Assembly: GCA_947489925.1 (NCBI GenBank)
Contig: CANLFK010000012.1
Location: forward strand, 1-23,824
Length of the DNA stretch: 23,824 nt
Direction: 5' to 3'
Source: Candidatus Caenarcanales bacterium
Lineage (GTDB): Bacteria; Cyanobacteriota; Vampirovibrionia; Caenarcaniphilales; Caenarcanaceae
Shown here piece by piece: positions 1 to 7,996 of this stretch. Position numbers and translations under genes: made by a program. Within the stretch, counting starts at the first letter, position 1, and every line of letters starts with the position of its first letter. Below the pieces are notes generated by a model, which saw nothing but the letters and a program-made list of their open reading frames with translations, was not told where the DNA came from and made no database searches.

Positions 1-1
1 T

Positions 2-544
2 ACTAAAATAATACCTAGAGAAAAAGTTGCTAATTGTTTATGCGGAAAAACAAGACCTAATCACTTTGCTGGAGTTTTAACTATTGTTTTAAAATTATTT
101 AATTTAAGTCTTCCTCGTTTAGCTTATTTTGGCGAAAAAGACTTTCAGCAATTAACTTTAATTCGTTTAATGGTCAAAGATTTAAACCTTAATATTCAAA
201 TTATGCCAATTTCAATTATCCGCTCTGATTCAGGTTTAGCTTTAAGTTCTCGTAATAAATATTTAAACTCAGACGAATTAATTAAAGCTTCGCAAATATA
301 TTCAACCTTAATTAAAACAGCTCAAAATATAAAAAATGGCATGCAAATTAATAATGCCTTGGAGCTTGCAAGAGGAAGTTTGACTAAAGAGGGTTTTATA
401 ATTGACTATCTGGAAGCAAGAACTGAAAATGATTTGGAAATTATAGATGATATTAATTTTGCTGATTTACCTTTTCGTTTATTTATTGCTACTTATTTTG
501 GTGCAAATAAAACTCGCTTAATTGACAACTTGAAAGTTATATAG
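2..544 (+). CDS. panC: Pantothenate synthetase, C-terminal part (5' end outside window)
   Basis: PanC joins pantoate and beta-alanine using ATP to make pantothenate, the coenzyme A precursor, in the cytoplasm. The reading frame is open from base 2, so the gene enters from the left and about 180 C-terminal residues are present. Visible family motifs are LCGKTRPNHFAGV near the start, AYFGEKDFQQL with the nucleotide-binding region, and SGLALSSRNKYL, the ATP-binding SSRN signature. The internal ATG at 170 is not the start, because conserved sequence continues upstream of it. The missing N-terminus (the HIGH-like motif region) cannot be judged. The gene stops 37 bases before trpS and runs in the same direction. 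Family identity is very clear. Confidence 0.95.
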   Translation, partial: TKIIPREKVANCLCGKTRPNHFAGVLTIVLKLFNLSLPRLAYFGEKDFQQLTLIRLMVKDLNLNIQIMPISIIRSDSGLALSSRNKYLNSDELIKASQIYSTLIKTAQNIKNGMQINNALELARGSLTKEGFIIDYLEARTENDLEIIDDINFADLPFRLFIATYFGANKTRLIDNLKVI

Positions 545-581
545 CAAATCACCGAAGTCTTAGCTAAAATAAACATTTACT

Positions 582-1616
582 ATGAACAATTTACGCAATC
601 AAAGCAATCCAAAAATAAATTTAGTTTCTGGAATGAGACCAACCGGCAAATTACATTTAGGTCATTATTTGGGAGTTTTGCAAAATTGGGTTGATTTACA
701 AAAAAGCCAAAAATATAATTGTTATTTCATGCTGGCTGACTGGCATTCATTAACTACTAAGTATGAAGATACTGGCTTGATTGGTAAAAGTATTATTGAA
801 ATTACTCGAGATTTTCTGGCTTGTGGCTTAGACCCAGATGAATCAACTATTTATATTCAGTCTCATGTGCCAGAAATTGCTGAATTGCATTTGCTTTTAA
901 GTATGATTACACCAAATAATTGGGCAGAAAGAGATCCAACTTTAAAAGATTTGGTTAGAGCTTCCAATCAGGACGAAACTAATTTAACATACGGAATGTT
1001 AGGTTATCCTATTTTGCAAACTTCCGATATTTTAATTTTTAAAGGTTCTGCTGTGCCAGTCGGGAAAGATCAGACAGCTCATTTAGAAATCAGTCGTGAA
1101 ATTGCAAGGCGTTTTAATTATATTTTTAAGAAAGAATTTTTTGCTGATCCAAAACCTTTATTTACCGAAACTCCTTTGATTATGGGAATAGACGGCACAA
1201 AAATGGGTAAATCTTTTAATAATGATATAAAAATTTCTGCTACTGAAGAAGAAACTATAAATTCTGTCAAAAAAATGATCACCGATCCGCAAAGAATTAA
1301 ACGGACTGATGCGGGCAATACCGAAGAATGCAAAGTTCCATTTCCTTATTATAAAATTTTTGCTGATGCGGATACTTGCAAAACCGTTAAATTTGAATGT
1401 GAAACCGCTAAGAGAGGCTGTATTGATTGCAAAAAACAATTAGCTGATTTAATTAATGCAAAATTTGCCATAATCAGAGCCAAAAGACAAAATTTTTCAG
1501 ATGCAGAAATCATTGAAATTTTAAAAGCTGGTAGCCGAAAAGCCAGACAAAAAGCCCAAGATAACTTAAAACAAATCCGTGCAATTATGAAGCTTAATTA
1601 TTTTGACAAAGTTTAA
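582..1616 (+). CDS. trpS: Tryptophanyl-tRNA synthetase with a four-cysteine Fe-S-type motif
   Basis: Class I aminoacyl-tRNA synthetase that charges tRNA-Trp. The 344-residue length is normal. The ATP-binding HIGH-type motif is HLGH at residues 25-28 after PTGK, and the KMSKS-type loop is KMGKS at 207-211. The pieces LADWHSLT and NNWAERDPT are typical of the family. In the C-terminal anticodon domain, cysteines at 250, 273, 280 and 283 give the spacing C-x22-C-x6-C-x2-C. That is the pattern described for the [4Fe-4S] cluster of Thermotoga maritima TrpRS, so a cluster is likely here, though this is inferred. The ATG at 582 is the first in frame and sits 20 residues before the PTGK motif, as expected. 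mqnA follows after 12 bases, so the two are probably co-transcribed. Confidence 0.97.
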   Translation: MNNLRNQSNPKINLVSGMRPTGKLHLGHYLGVLQNWVDLQKSQKYNCYFMLADWHSLTTKYEDTGLIGKSIIEITRDFLACGLDPDESTIYIQSHVPEIAELHLLLSMITPNNWAERDPTLKDLVRASNQDETNLTYGMLGYPILQTSDILIFKGSAVPVGKDQTAHLEISREIARRFNYIFKKEFFADPKPLFTETPLIMGIDGTKMGKSFNNDIKISATEEETINSVKKMITDPQRIKRTDAGNTEECKVPFPYYKIFADADTCKTVKFECETAKRGCIDCKKQLADLINAKFAIIRAKRQNFSDAEIIEILKAGSRKARQKAQDNLKQIRAIMKLNYFDKV

Positions 1617-1628
1617 TTCAGTAAAATA

Positions 1629-2387
1629 ATGTCTTTGGGTTTTTTTAATTATTTAAATAGTTTTCCGATTTATGAAGGTCTTGGTACTGAAACAGACTTA
1701 AGTTTTGAAATTAATACTCCTTTAAAAATTGGACAAAAGATTTTAGATAATTCTTTGCAAGCTGGACAAATGAGTTTATTACAATTTTTGGAAAATAAAG
1801 AGAGGCTAAATTTAAGTTCTAGTTTTTGTATAAGTTCATCTGATAAGGGTTTTATTAAGTCAGTTTTATTATTTAGCAAAAAACCAATTCAAACTTTAGA
1901 TAATGAAATTATTTATTTAACTAGTGAATCACAGACTAGCTCAAGGCTTTTGCAAATATTATGTAAGCACAAATATAATATAAAACCAATTTGGAAAATT
2001 AAAGATTATCTTAATGCTGGAAAACTTGACTCAGTCTTATTAATTGGAGATCAAGCTTTGAAAGCTTGTGAATTATACAAAGAAAAATACTTTATTTATG
2101 ATTTAGCTTTTGAATGGTTTGAATGGACAAATTTGCCTTTTGTTTTTGCTGTTTTTGTAACTCAAAAAGATTATAAACTGCCAATTGAAACCGAAAATAT
2201 TTTTCTTTCAAATTTAAAAAGAAATTTAATTAAAAGTAATTTGACTAAAATTATTAAAACAAAAAATAATTTGAATTTAAAAACAGAATTACTTTTAGAG
2301 TATTTTGATAATATTGAGTATAATCTTGATTCAGTCAGGCTTTTAGCAATTAATAAATTTGAAGCTTTTGTAAAAGAGGGGTTTTGA
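1629..2387 (+). CDS. mqnA: Chorismate dehydratase MqnA (futalosine menaquinone pathway)
   Basis: MqnA converts chorismate to 3-enolpyruvyl-benzoate, the entry step of the futalosine route to menaquinone. The 252 residues are slightly short for the family (commonly 270-290) but span the fold. Visible signatures are YLNSFPIYEGL near the N-terminus (YLN at 8-10), a LTSESQTSSRLL substrate-binding stretch around 97-108, IGDQAL at about 139-144, and DLAFEWFEWTNLPFVFA at about 158-174. The last is usually written W-x3-TGLPFVFA, so asparagine replaces the common glycine. There is no signal peptide. It lies 12 bases behind trpS. No other mqn gene is in the window, so the rest of the pathway must be encoded elsewhere if it is complete. 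Confidence 0.85.
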   Translation: MSLGFFNYLNSFPIYEGLGTETDLSFEINTPLKIGQKILDNSLQAGQMSLLQFLENKERLNLSSSFCISSSDKGFIKSVLLFSKKPIQTLDNEIIYLTSESQTSSRLLQILCKHKYNIKPIWKIKDYLNAGKLDSVLLIGDQALKACELYKEKYFIYDLAFEWFEWTNLPFVFAVFVTQKDYKLPIETENIFLSNLKRNLIKSNLTKIIKTKNNLNLKTELLLEYFDNIEYNLDSVRLLAINKFEAFVKEGF

Positions 2388-2435
2388 CTATAATTAATAA
2401 ATATCAAGTTTGCAAATTACTTTTTATTAATCACA

Positions 2436-3554
2436 ATGCCAACTAATAAAGCCCTAAAGCGTATTCCAGCCAACTCAAAAAATGAATTAGCCTTAAAAAA
2501 ATTACAATTAAAAAAGAAAAAAGTCTTAGAACAAATAGCCAAGCATAAAAATCAATTAAAGGAATTCAAAGAAAACATTAAAACAATTGTAAGTAGTCCT
2601 CAAAAACATCTTTATGATACTTTTGAAAATATAATTAAGAAGTCAATTTTAGAAATATTAGAAGTTTTAGAAAAGGTTTTAAAGCTTAAATCATTAAAAA
2701 AATATCAAAGAGAGCTAGTTTCTGAGCTAAAGAAATCATTTGAAGATAATTTAAAAGAAGAAGAGGCGGCTGTTCATGAGCAGATTGAGCTTTTGAATGC
2801 AAGGATGACTGAACAAATAGAGCAAGCAAAAGAGAAATTTGGTGAAAATTTAGACGAGAATTATAAGCCAATGAGTTTTGAGCAAATTTTTCAGCAATTT
2901 TCCTCAGAAGCCGAAACTGAAGAGAAAAAAGATATTAGGTCTCTTTATATGGAAATAGTTAAACAATTTCACCCAGATAAATTTGTTGGCTCGCCAGATG
3001 AAGAAAAATATCATTTATTACTCCAAAAGGCTAATCAGGCTTATCAAATCAATGATTTTGAAGTTTTAATAAATTTGAGAGAAGAGTTTTTAGGTAATTC
3101 AAATAATTTGGAAGGAGCAGAAAATATTGATGAATTGGAAACTTTGAAAACCAGACAAATTGCCATTTTAGAAAAAGAATTAACTGTTTTGGAATCTCAG
3201 CTTGCTAGACTAAAAGAAGAAATTAAGCAATTAAATCAGTCTGAATTTGGGATAGCACATAAAAACTTAAAAAAAATAAACAAAGACCACGAAGCTGATA
3301 TTCAAACGATAAATCAGGAAATGGCTAGTATTAAAGATTCTTTCAATGAGTTTTTGAATGGAGGTCCTTTTCCTGAAGAGTTATTTCAGCCAGAAGAAAT
3401 AGAGCCAGAAATGAATGAAGATTTTTTTGCACAACTTTTAAATAATATTTCTCAAGAAGATCTTATTAGAGGGTTGCAGGGAGTGATGAATTTAGCCAAA
3501 AAATCTCAAGAACGCCCTAATAATAGTAAAAGTAAAAAAGCTAAAAAGAAATAA
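2436..3554 (+). CDS. J-domain protein flanked by long coiled coils
   Basis: A 372-residue, strongly charged, soluble-looking protein. A J-domain-like segment lies in the middle at about residues 150-210. It contains YMEIVKQFHPDKF with the diagnostic HPD at 179-181, followed by KANQAYQ, matching the usual helix III. J-domains stimulate the ATPase of DnaK-type Hsp70, so the likely role is a co-chaperone or recruiter. On both sides (about 20-135 and 230-310) the sequence is rich in Lys, Glu, Leu and Gln with heptad character, suggesting coiled coils. The C-terminus ends in a very basic tail. There is no DnaJ G/F region or zinc-finger region, so this is a class C type. The partner is unknown. cca starts 14 bases downstream, behind a good ribosome binding site. 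Confidence 0.75.
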   Translation: MPTNKALKRIPANSKNELALKKLQLKKKKVLEQIAKHKNQLKEFKENIKTIVSSPQKHLYDTFENIIKKSILEILEVLEKVLKLKSLKKYQRELVSELKKSFEDNLKEEEAAVHEQIELLNARMTEQIEQAKEKFGENLDENYKPMSFEQIFQQFSSEAETEEKKDIRSLYMEIVKQFHPDKFVGSPDEEKYHLLLQKANQAYQINDFEVLINLREEFLGNSNNLEGAENIDELETLKTRQIAILEKELTVLESQLARLKEEIKQLNQSEFGIAHKNLKKINKDHEADIQTINQEMASIKDSFNEFLNGGPFPEELFQPEEIEPEMNEDFFAQLLNNISQEDLIRGLQGVMNLAKKSQERPNNSKSKKAKKK

Positions 3555-3557
3555 TTT

Positions 3558-3563
3558 AAGGTG
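3558..3563 (+). promoter_or_regulatory. Ribosome binding site of the CCA-enzyme gene
   Basis: AAGGTG lies five bases before the ATG at 3569. It is one of the few clear Shine-Dalgarno sequences in the window and supports that start. Confidence 0.6.
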
Positions 3564-3568
3564 AATAA

Positions 3569-4708
3569 ATGTTAGCAAAATTCATCTGGGAAATAATTGA
3601 TTTAGTCGAAGAGAAAGCTGATGAAAAAGTAAAGCAAAAAATATATTTAGTTGGCGGAGCAGTAAGAGATTTTTTGATTGGCGAAGAAATTATTGATTAT
3701 GATTTGCTTTGCGAAAAAAGTGCTTTGGCTTTGGCTGAGTTTTTGCAAACTGAAAATTATGCCCAAATTGTTTCAATTCATGAGTCTTTCGGTACTGTTA
3801 AAATACAACTTAATTCACCTGCTAATATTCAGCTTGATTTAGCCACTACTCGTACCGAAATTTATGAATTCTCTGGAGCTTTACCAATTGCTCAATATCC
3901 GCAAAACATAAATATTGATTTAGCCAGACGGGATTTTACCATTAATGCAATTGCTCTTGAATTAAAGCCCAATCAGGAATTTGAGATTATTGATATTTTT
4001 GCTGGGCAAGCTGATTTAAAAAATAAATGTATTAAAGTTTTGCATGATTTAAGTTATTTTGAAGACCCAACTCGCATTCTGAGAGCGATTAGATTTGCTG
4101 TCCGTTTTAATTATAAAATTAGCGAAATTGATTTGAAATTAATTACCGAAACTTTAAATAAACCGCAAATACAAGGTTTAGCCGAAAAAATAAGAGGAAT
4201 CAGAATTGGTATTGAATTGAAAAGACTTTTGGAATTAAATAATTATTTAGACGGAGCTTGCTTAATGACTGAATTAGGAGCTTGGACTTTATTAAGCAAA
4301 GAAAATTTAATTATTAATTTAAACCCCACTGATTTGCCTTTGCCGTCTTGGCAAGCTCGTTTAGCTTATTTGTTATGGAATAATCATAATTTATTAAATT
4401 TATTAGAATTATTAGGCTTTGAAAAAAAAATACAAAAGCAAATTGGTTTTATACAAAATATTATTAATCAAAATGCCTTAAATCAACCGTCTATTAAGTT
4501 AATTAAAGAAATTAATAATTTAGATTTAGACTTTTATAATTTACTTTTTAATTTGCGTCCAGCTTGGCAAAATCAATTTAAATTATTAGAAAAAGCTTTG
4601 CCACAAATAAAACCGCTTGAATTGATTGAACAAGGATTTTCAGGCATTGAAATTAATCAAAGACTTGAATACTTATTTCAGGAAAATTTGCTTAGACTTA
4701 AACAATGA
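3569..4708 (+). CDS. cca: Class II tRNA nucleotidyltransferase / poly(A) polymerase family protein
   Basis: Adds nucleotides to RNA 3' ends, most likely all or part of the tRNA CCA tail. The class II nucleotidyltransferase head shows GGAVRD at 29-34, the metal-binding acidic pair D43 and D45 (IDYDLLC), RRDFTINA at 120-127 and the base-selecting EDxxR motif at 165-169 within EDPTRILRAIRFA. The neck and body follow in a divergent leucine-rich C-terminal half. There is no C-terminal HD domain and no CBS or DHH domain, unlike E. coli Cca or the long A-adding enzymes. In some lineages the work is split between CC-adding and A-adding enzymes. Sequence alone does not tell which activity this one has, so the symbol is provisional. 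Its stop overlaps the miaA start (ATGA, 4705-4708), implying translational coupling. Confidence 0.85.
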   Translation: MLAKFIWEIIDLVEEKADEKVKQKIYLVGGAVRDFLIGEEIIDYDLLCEKSALALAEFLQTENYAQIVSIHESFGTVKIQLNSPANIQLDLATTRTEIYEFSGALPIAQYPQNINIDLARRDFTINAIALELKPNQEFEIIDIFAGQADLKNKCIKVLHDLSYFEDPTRILRAIRFAVRFNYKISEIDLKLITETLNKPQIQGLAEKIRGIRIGIELKRLLELNNYLDGACLMTELGAWTLLSKENLIINLNPTDLPLPSWQARLAYLLWNNHNLLNLLELLGFEKKIQKQIGFIQNIINQNALNQPSIKLIKEINNLDLDFYNLLFNLRPAWQNQFKLLEKALPQIKPLELIEQGFSGIEINQRLEYLFQENLLRLKQ

Positions 4709-5619
4709 AATCCAAAAAGATAATTGTTATTACTGGACCTACTGCTAGCGGAAAAAGTGCTTTGGCTCATGCTTTGGCAAAAAAATATGGCTCTGAAATT
4801 ATTTCAGCTGATTCTCGTTTAATTTATAAAAAAATGAATATTGGCACAGCCAAGCCTACACAGGAAGAATTAAGCGAAGTAAATTATCATTGTTTAAATT
4901 TGATTGAACCTTACCAAGATTATTCATTAGGTAAATATCTTGAAAATGCTCAGCCAAAGATAAAAGAGATTATTGAAAAATATGGTTTTGTTTTTGTAGT
5001 TGGCGGAACTGGTTTTTATTTGAGAGGTTTATTAGAAAAATTAGCTTTAACCGAAATTGGTCCAAACTTGGAATTAAGAGAAAAAATTAAAAATCAAAGC
5101 ACTGAAAATTTGTATGCAGAGCTAAAACAAAAAGATTTAAACAATAAATGGAAAATGCACTTTAATGATCGAATGAGAATTATTAGAGCTTTAGAAATAG
5201 AATTGATTGAAAATAAACAAGAGGTTTTACCTTTGGTGAATAATGACTTTAATGACTTTTTGACAGAATGTGAAATTATTTGGCTGGGTTTAAACTTTGA
5301 TTTGCGTGATAAATTGAGAGCTAAAATTAAAATACGCACCGAAATTATGCTAAAAGCTGGTTTGGTTGAAGAAACTAAATTATTAATTGCGGAATATGGC
5401 GAATTAGAATTATTAAAAAAAACTATTGGTTATGCCGAATGCTTAAGTTATTTAAACCAAACAATTTCTTCAGAAGATGAGCTTTTAGACAGAATTATAA
5501 TTTCGACTTCTCAATATGCTAAAAGACAAATGACTTGGTTTAAAACAAATGAAAATATTAATTGGTTAAATGCCGAAAGCCCAAATTTATTATCCGAAGC
5601 TGAAAGTTTAATATATTAA
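4705..5619 (+). CDS. miaA: tRNA dimethylallyltransferase MiaA
   Basis: MiaA transfers a dimethylallyl group to N6 of A37 in tRNAs reading codons that begin with U. The 304-residue length is normal. The N-terminal P-loop is GPTASGKS at residues 11-18, followed by the conserved region containing ISADSRLIYKKMNIGTAKPT, including the catalytic Asp of DSR. VVGGTGFYLRGLL matches the family's GGTGLYL region, and FNDRMRIIRALE matches the insert-domain-to-core segment. The ATG overlaps the stop of the upstream CCA-enzyme gene by four bases, so the two tRNA-maturation genes are probably translationally coupled. MiaB, which methylthiolates the product of this enzyme, is encoded at 14850, away from miaA but in the same window. 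Confidence 0.96.
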   Translation: MKSKKIIVITGPTASGKSALAHALAKKYGSEIISADSRLIYKKMNIGTAKPTQEELSEVNYHCLNLIEPYQDYSLGKYLENAQPKIKEIIEKYGFVFVVGGTGFYLRGLLEKLALTEIGPNLELREKIKNQSTENLYAELKQKDLNNKWKMHFNDRMRIIRALEIELIENKQEVLPLVNNDFNDFLTECEIIWLGLNFDLRDKLRAKIKIRTEIMLKAGLVEETKLLIAEYGELELLKKTIGYAECLSYLNQTISSEDELLDRIIISTSQYAKRQMTWFKTNENINWLNAESPNLLSEAESLIY

Positions 5620-5697
5620 ACCTATTAAAAACTAAAAACTAGAAAATAAAACTGATTTAGTGGAATAATAGTTTTAATTGTTTTTTATTAGAAAAAT

Positions 5698-6435
5698 ATG
5701 CTTGAGTTGTTTTCCCAGCCTAGTACTTATATTAGTTTGTTAAGCTTGGCTTTAATGGAAGTTGTTTTGGGAATTGATAATATTATTTTTGTTTCAATTA
5801 TTGCTGATAAATTGCCGATTGAACAGAAGAACAAAGCTCGTATTTTAGGTTTAAGTTGTGCGGTTATAGCTCGTTTATTACTTTTATTTTGTATTAATTG
5901 GCTTATGGGTTTAACAACACCTTTAATTACTATTGATCCTTTAAATTTACACCTCTCTGGCAAAGACTTGATTTTGCTTTTGGGTGGTTTATTTTTAATT
6001 TGGAAAAGCAGTAAAGAAATTTTTGAAAAAATGGAAGGACAGGCAGAAGTTTCAGCCAATAAAGATGATAAAACTCAAAAATCTATTACTTTTCAGTCAG
6101 TTATAATTCAAATACTTATTATTGATACTATTTTTTCAATTGATTCAATTATTACAGCAGTTGGTATGGTTGATCATTTAATTATTATGATTTTAGCAAT
6201 TCTCATTTCATCGGCTTTAATGGTTGCTTTAGCCTTACCTATTGGAAATTTTATTGATAAACATCCTTCTATTAAAATATTGGCTTTAAGTTTTTTAATT
6301 ATGATTGGTACTATGTTAGTAGCTGATGCTTTTGGAAAACATATACCGAAAGGTTATATTTATTTTGCTTTAGTTTATGCTCTAGCCATTGAATTCATAA
6401 ACCTTAAATTAAAAAAGAAAAAAATAGCTGATTAA
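5698..6435 (+). CDS. TerC-family integral membrane protein, YgdQ type
   Basis: A 245-residue polytopic membrane protein with about seven hydrophobic segments. It shows the duplicated acidic signature of the TerC/LysE-like superfamily: E21 and D27-N28 in EVVLGIDNIIF, and D143 and D149-S150 in IIDTIFSIDSIITAVGM. The stretches KDLILLLGGLFLIWK and ALSFLIMIG and the ending KGYIYFALVYALAIEF resemble the E. coli YgdQ subgroup, which lacks the CBS and transporter-associated domains of YoaE. TerC relatives are implicated in metal (manganese) export and in folding or metalation of exported proteins. The exact substrate here is unknown. The gap to miaA is 78 bases. A second TerC of another subgroup lies at 21333. 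Confidence 0.85.
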   Translation: MLELFSQPSTYISLLSLALMEVVLGIDNIIFVSIIADKLPIEQKNKARILGLSCAVIARLLLLFCINWLMGLTTPLITIDPLNLHLSGKDLILLLGGLFLIWKSSKEIFEKMEGQAEVSANKDDKTQKSITFQSVIIQILIIDTIFSIDSIITAVGMVDHLIIMILAILISSALMVALALPIGNFIDKHPSIKILALSFLIMIGTMLVADAFGKHIPKGYIYFALVYALAIEFINLKLKKKKIAD

Positions 6436-6486
6436 AATTAAGAATTGCTACAATAATTTGATTAATTTGAAAAAAGTACTAATTGT

Positions 6487-7980
6487 ATGAAAAAACAATC
6501 ATTTATAATTATATTGAGCCTATTATTGTTAGGAAACTACGCTGTTTATGCTGATGAGAACGCTAATCTTGAAACAAATAAAACTGAAGAAGTAAGTAAT
6601 AATGAAGATAGTGCTGAAATAGAAGAAGAACTAGGTGAAACTACAGAAAAAGTCAAAACTAAGGAACAGGCTCAAAAAGACTTAGAATCAGAAAAAGAAA
6701 GTTTAAGCAAAAAGACGACTATCAAAAAAAACAAAGAGAAAAAAACTAATAAAAATAAAATTCCAAAAGCTACTATTAAAAAAGTAGAAAATTTAATTTT
6801 TCAAGATAATCAACTTGAAATTTATAAAATGAAAACTGTTATGAGTAGAGATTGGTTAAGCCCTTATTATTCTTTGCAAAAAGTCTTATTAGTTAATTTA
6901 ACTGATTCAGAGCTGAAAGTTAATGGTGATATTTTAAATAAAGTTCTTAAACAAGAAGCTAGAAGCAAAGTTATACAAATTGCTCAAGAGAAAAAAGCCA
7001 AATCTAATGCTGCTTCCAGTGCTGGTGCATTAAATGGTGGTTTACTTGGAGCCGCTGTGATTATGGCTTCTGTCGGTGCAGATATTTCAATTGACACGGG
7101 TGAAAGTGAACTTTTAGGGCAAATTAATAAACTAATTGATGATAAGCCTTTTTCTGTTACTGTTCCAGCTAAAGAAGAAATGACTTTTTCATTTTTATTT
7201 ACCAGACAAAAAGATATTGAGCCACAAATTTTACTAGCTTATCAAAAAGCTCAAAATGATTTAAGTGAGAAAACTTTTATTATAAAAAACTTTGATGAAG
7301 CTCTTGGTAAAAGACTTTTAATGGATACTAGTTTATATGGTTTTGCATATTTTGATCAAAAGATTTCCGACAAGAAAATTGGAGCTTACTTTGTAAATTC
7401 ACCAGTTATAAAGCCAGCAATACAAAACAAAAATACTAAAAAAAATACTAAAAAAGAAATTAAAGAAAATCAAGACCAAGTAGAAATTATTGATAAAAGT
7501 TATGAAACGGCGACTTATATTGAACCAGTTAATTTAATGCTTCCCTTGCCTGAAGAAGAAAAGTCTGAAAATAATACCGACAAAACAGCTAAAACAGCAG
7601 TAAAAAATGATAAAAAAAGTAAAGTCAAAAAGCCCAAAACAGTTCAAAAACTTGAAGGGATAACTTCTTCTCATATTTATCCACAAAAGGATTTCCGCAT
7701 CTTTATTTATCAAAACATAAAAAAACAGCCAAATCGTTCTTCGATAGACTTAATTAAGCTTATTGTAAATAAAAAAGAGAATTTCCGTTCTATTAAAACA
7801 AATAATAATTTCACAGCTTTCTCGCTAAAAGAGATTAAACCAGGTATTTCTGAATTAAAGGTAAGCTTAGTTTTAGCTCCTGGTGAATATTTGTTAATTG
7901 ATCAGGATCAAGATTTAGGTATTGAGTTTACAATTGAAAAGCCACCAGCAAAGTCTAAGACAAATAAAACAAAAAAATAA
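6487..7980 (+). CDS. Exported protein of unknown function, Lys/Asn-rich
   Basis: I do not recognise a family. The N-terminus is a typical Sec signal peptide: MKKQ, a hydrophobic core of Ile and Leu, then VYA before DE, so cleavage after residue 22 is likely. Residues about 25-95 are highly charged and probably disordered (Glu-rich, then Lys/Asn-rich). A folded-looking part starts near 100. An Ala/Gly-rich, weakly hydrophobic segment at about 175-200 (ASSAGALNGGLLGAAVIMAS) could insert in or touch a membrane. A low-complexity Lys/Thr/Asn linker at about 310-395 precedes a final domain at about 395-480 with alternating hydrophobic residues that may be beta-rich. The protein ends in a basic tail. 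Codon and base use match the neighbours. It lies 16 bases upstream of the carbonic anhydrase gene, so both are likely made together and both are predicted outside the cytoplasm. Confidence 0.7.
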   Translation: MKKQSFIIILSLLLLGNYAVYADENANLETNKTEEVSNNEDSAEIEEELGETTEKVKTKEQAQKDLESEKESLSKKTTIKKNKEKKTNKNKIPKATIKKVENLIFQDNQLEIYKMKTVMSRDWLSPYYSLQKVLLVNLTDSELKVNGDILNKVLKQEARSKVIQIAQEKKAKSNAASSAGALNGGLLGAAVIMASVGADISIDTGESELLGQINKLIDDKPFSVTVPAKEEMTFSFLFTRQKDIEPQILLAYQKAQNDLSEKTFIIKNFDEALGKRLLMDTSLYGFAYFDQKISDKKIGAYFVNSPVIKPAIQNKNTKKNTKKEIKENQDQVEIIDKSYETATYIEPVNLMLPLPEEEKSENNTDKTAKTAVKNDKKSKVKKPKTVQKLEGITSSHIYPQKDFRIFIYQNIKKQPNRSSIDLIKLIVNKKENFRSIKTNNNFTAFSLKEIKPGISELKVSLVLAPGEYLLIDQDQDLGIEFTIEKPPAKSKTNKTKK

Positions 7981-7996
7981 ATATAAATATAAACAA

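Noticed and set aside
170..544. panC as a short complete gene starting at 170
   Set aside because: Conserved PanC sequence is open in frame back to base 2, so the gene is cut by the window edge.
1118..1439. Minus-strand open frames within trpS
   Set aside because: They lie opposite a fully conserved gene, show no family motifs and reflect AT-rich codon bias.
7922..7996. Longer start for the carbonic anhydrase gene at 7922
   Set aside because: It would overlap the upstream coding region by 59 bases and place a Lys/Gln-rich stretch before the membrane helix. The ATG at 7997 fits the 16-base gap better.
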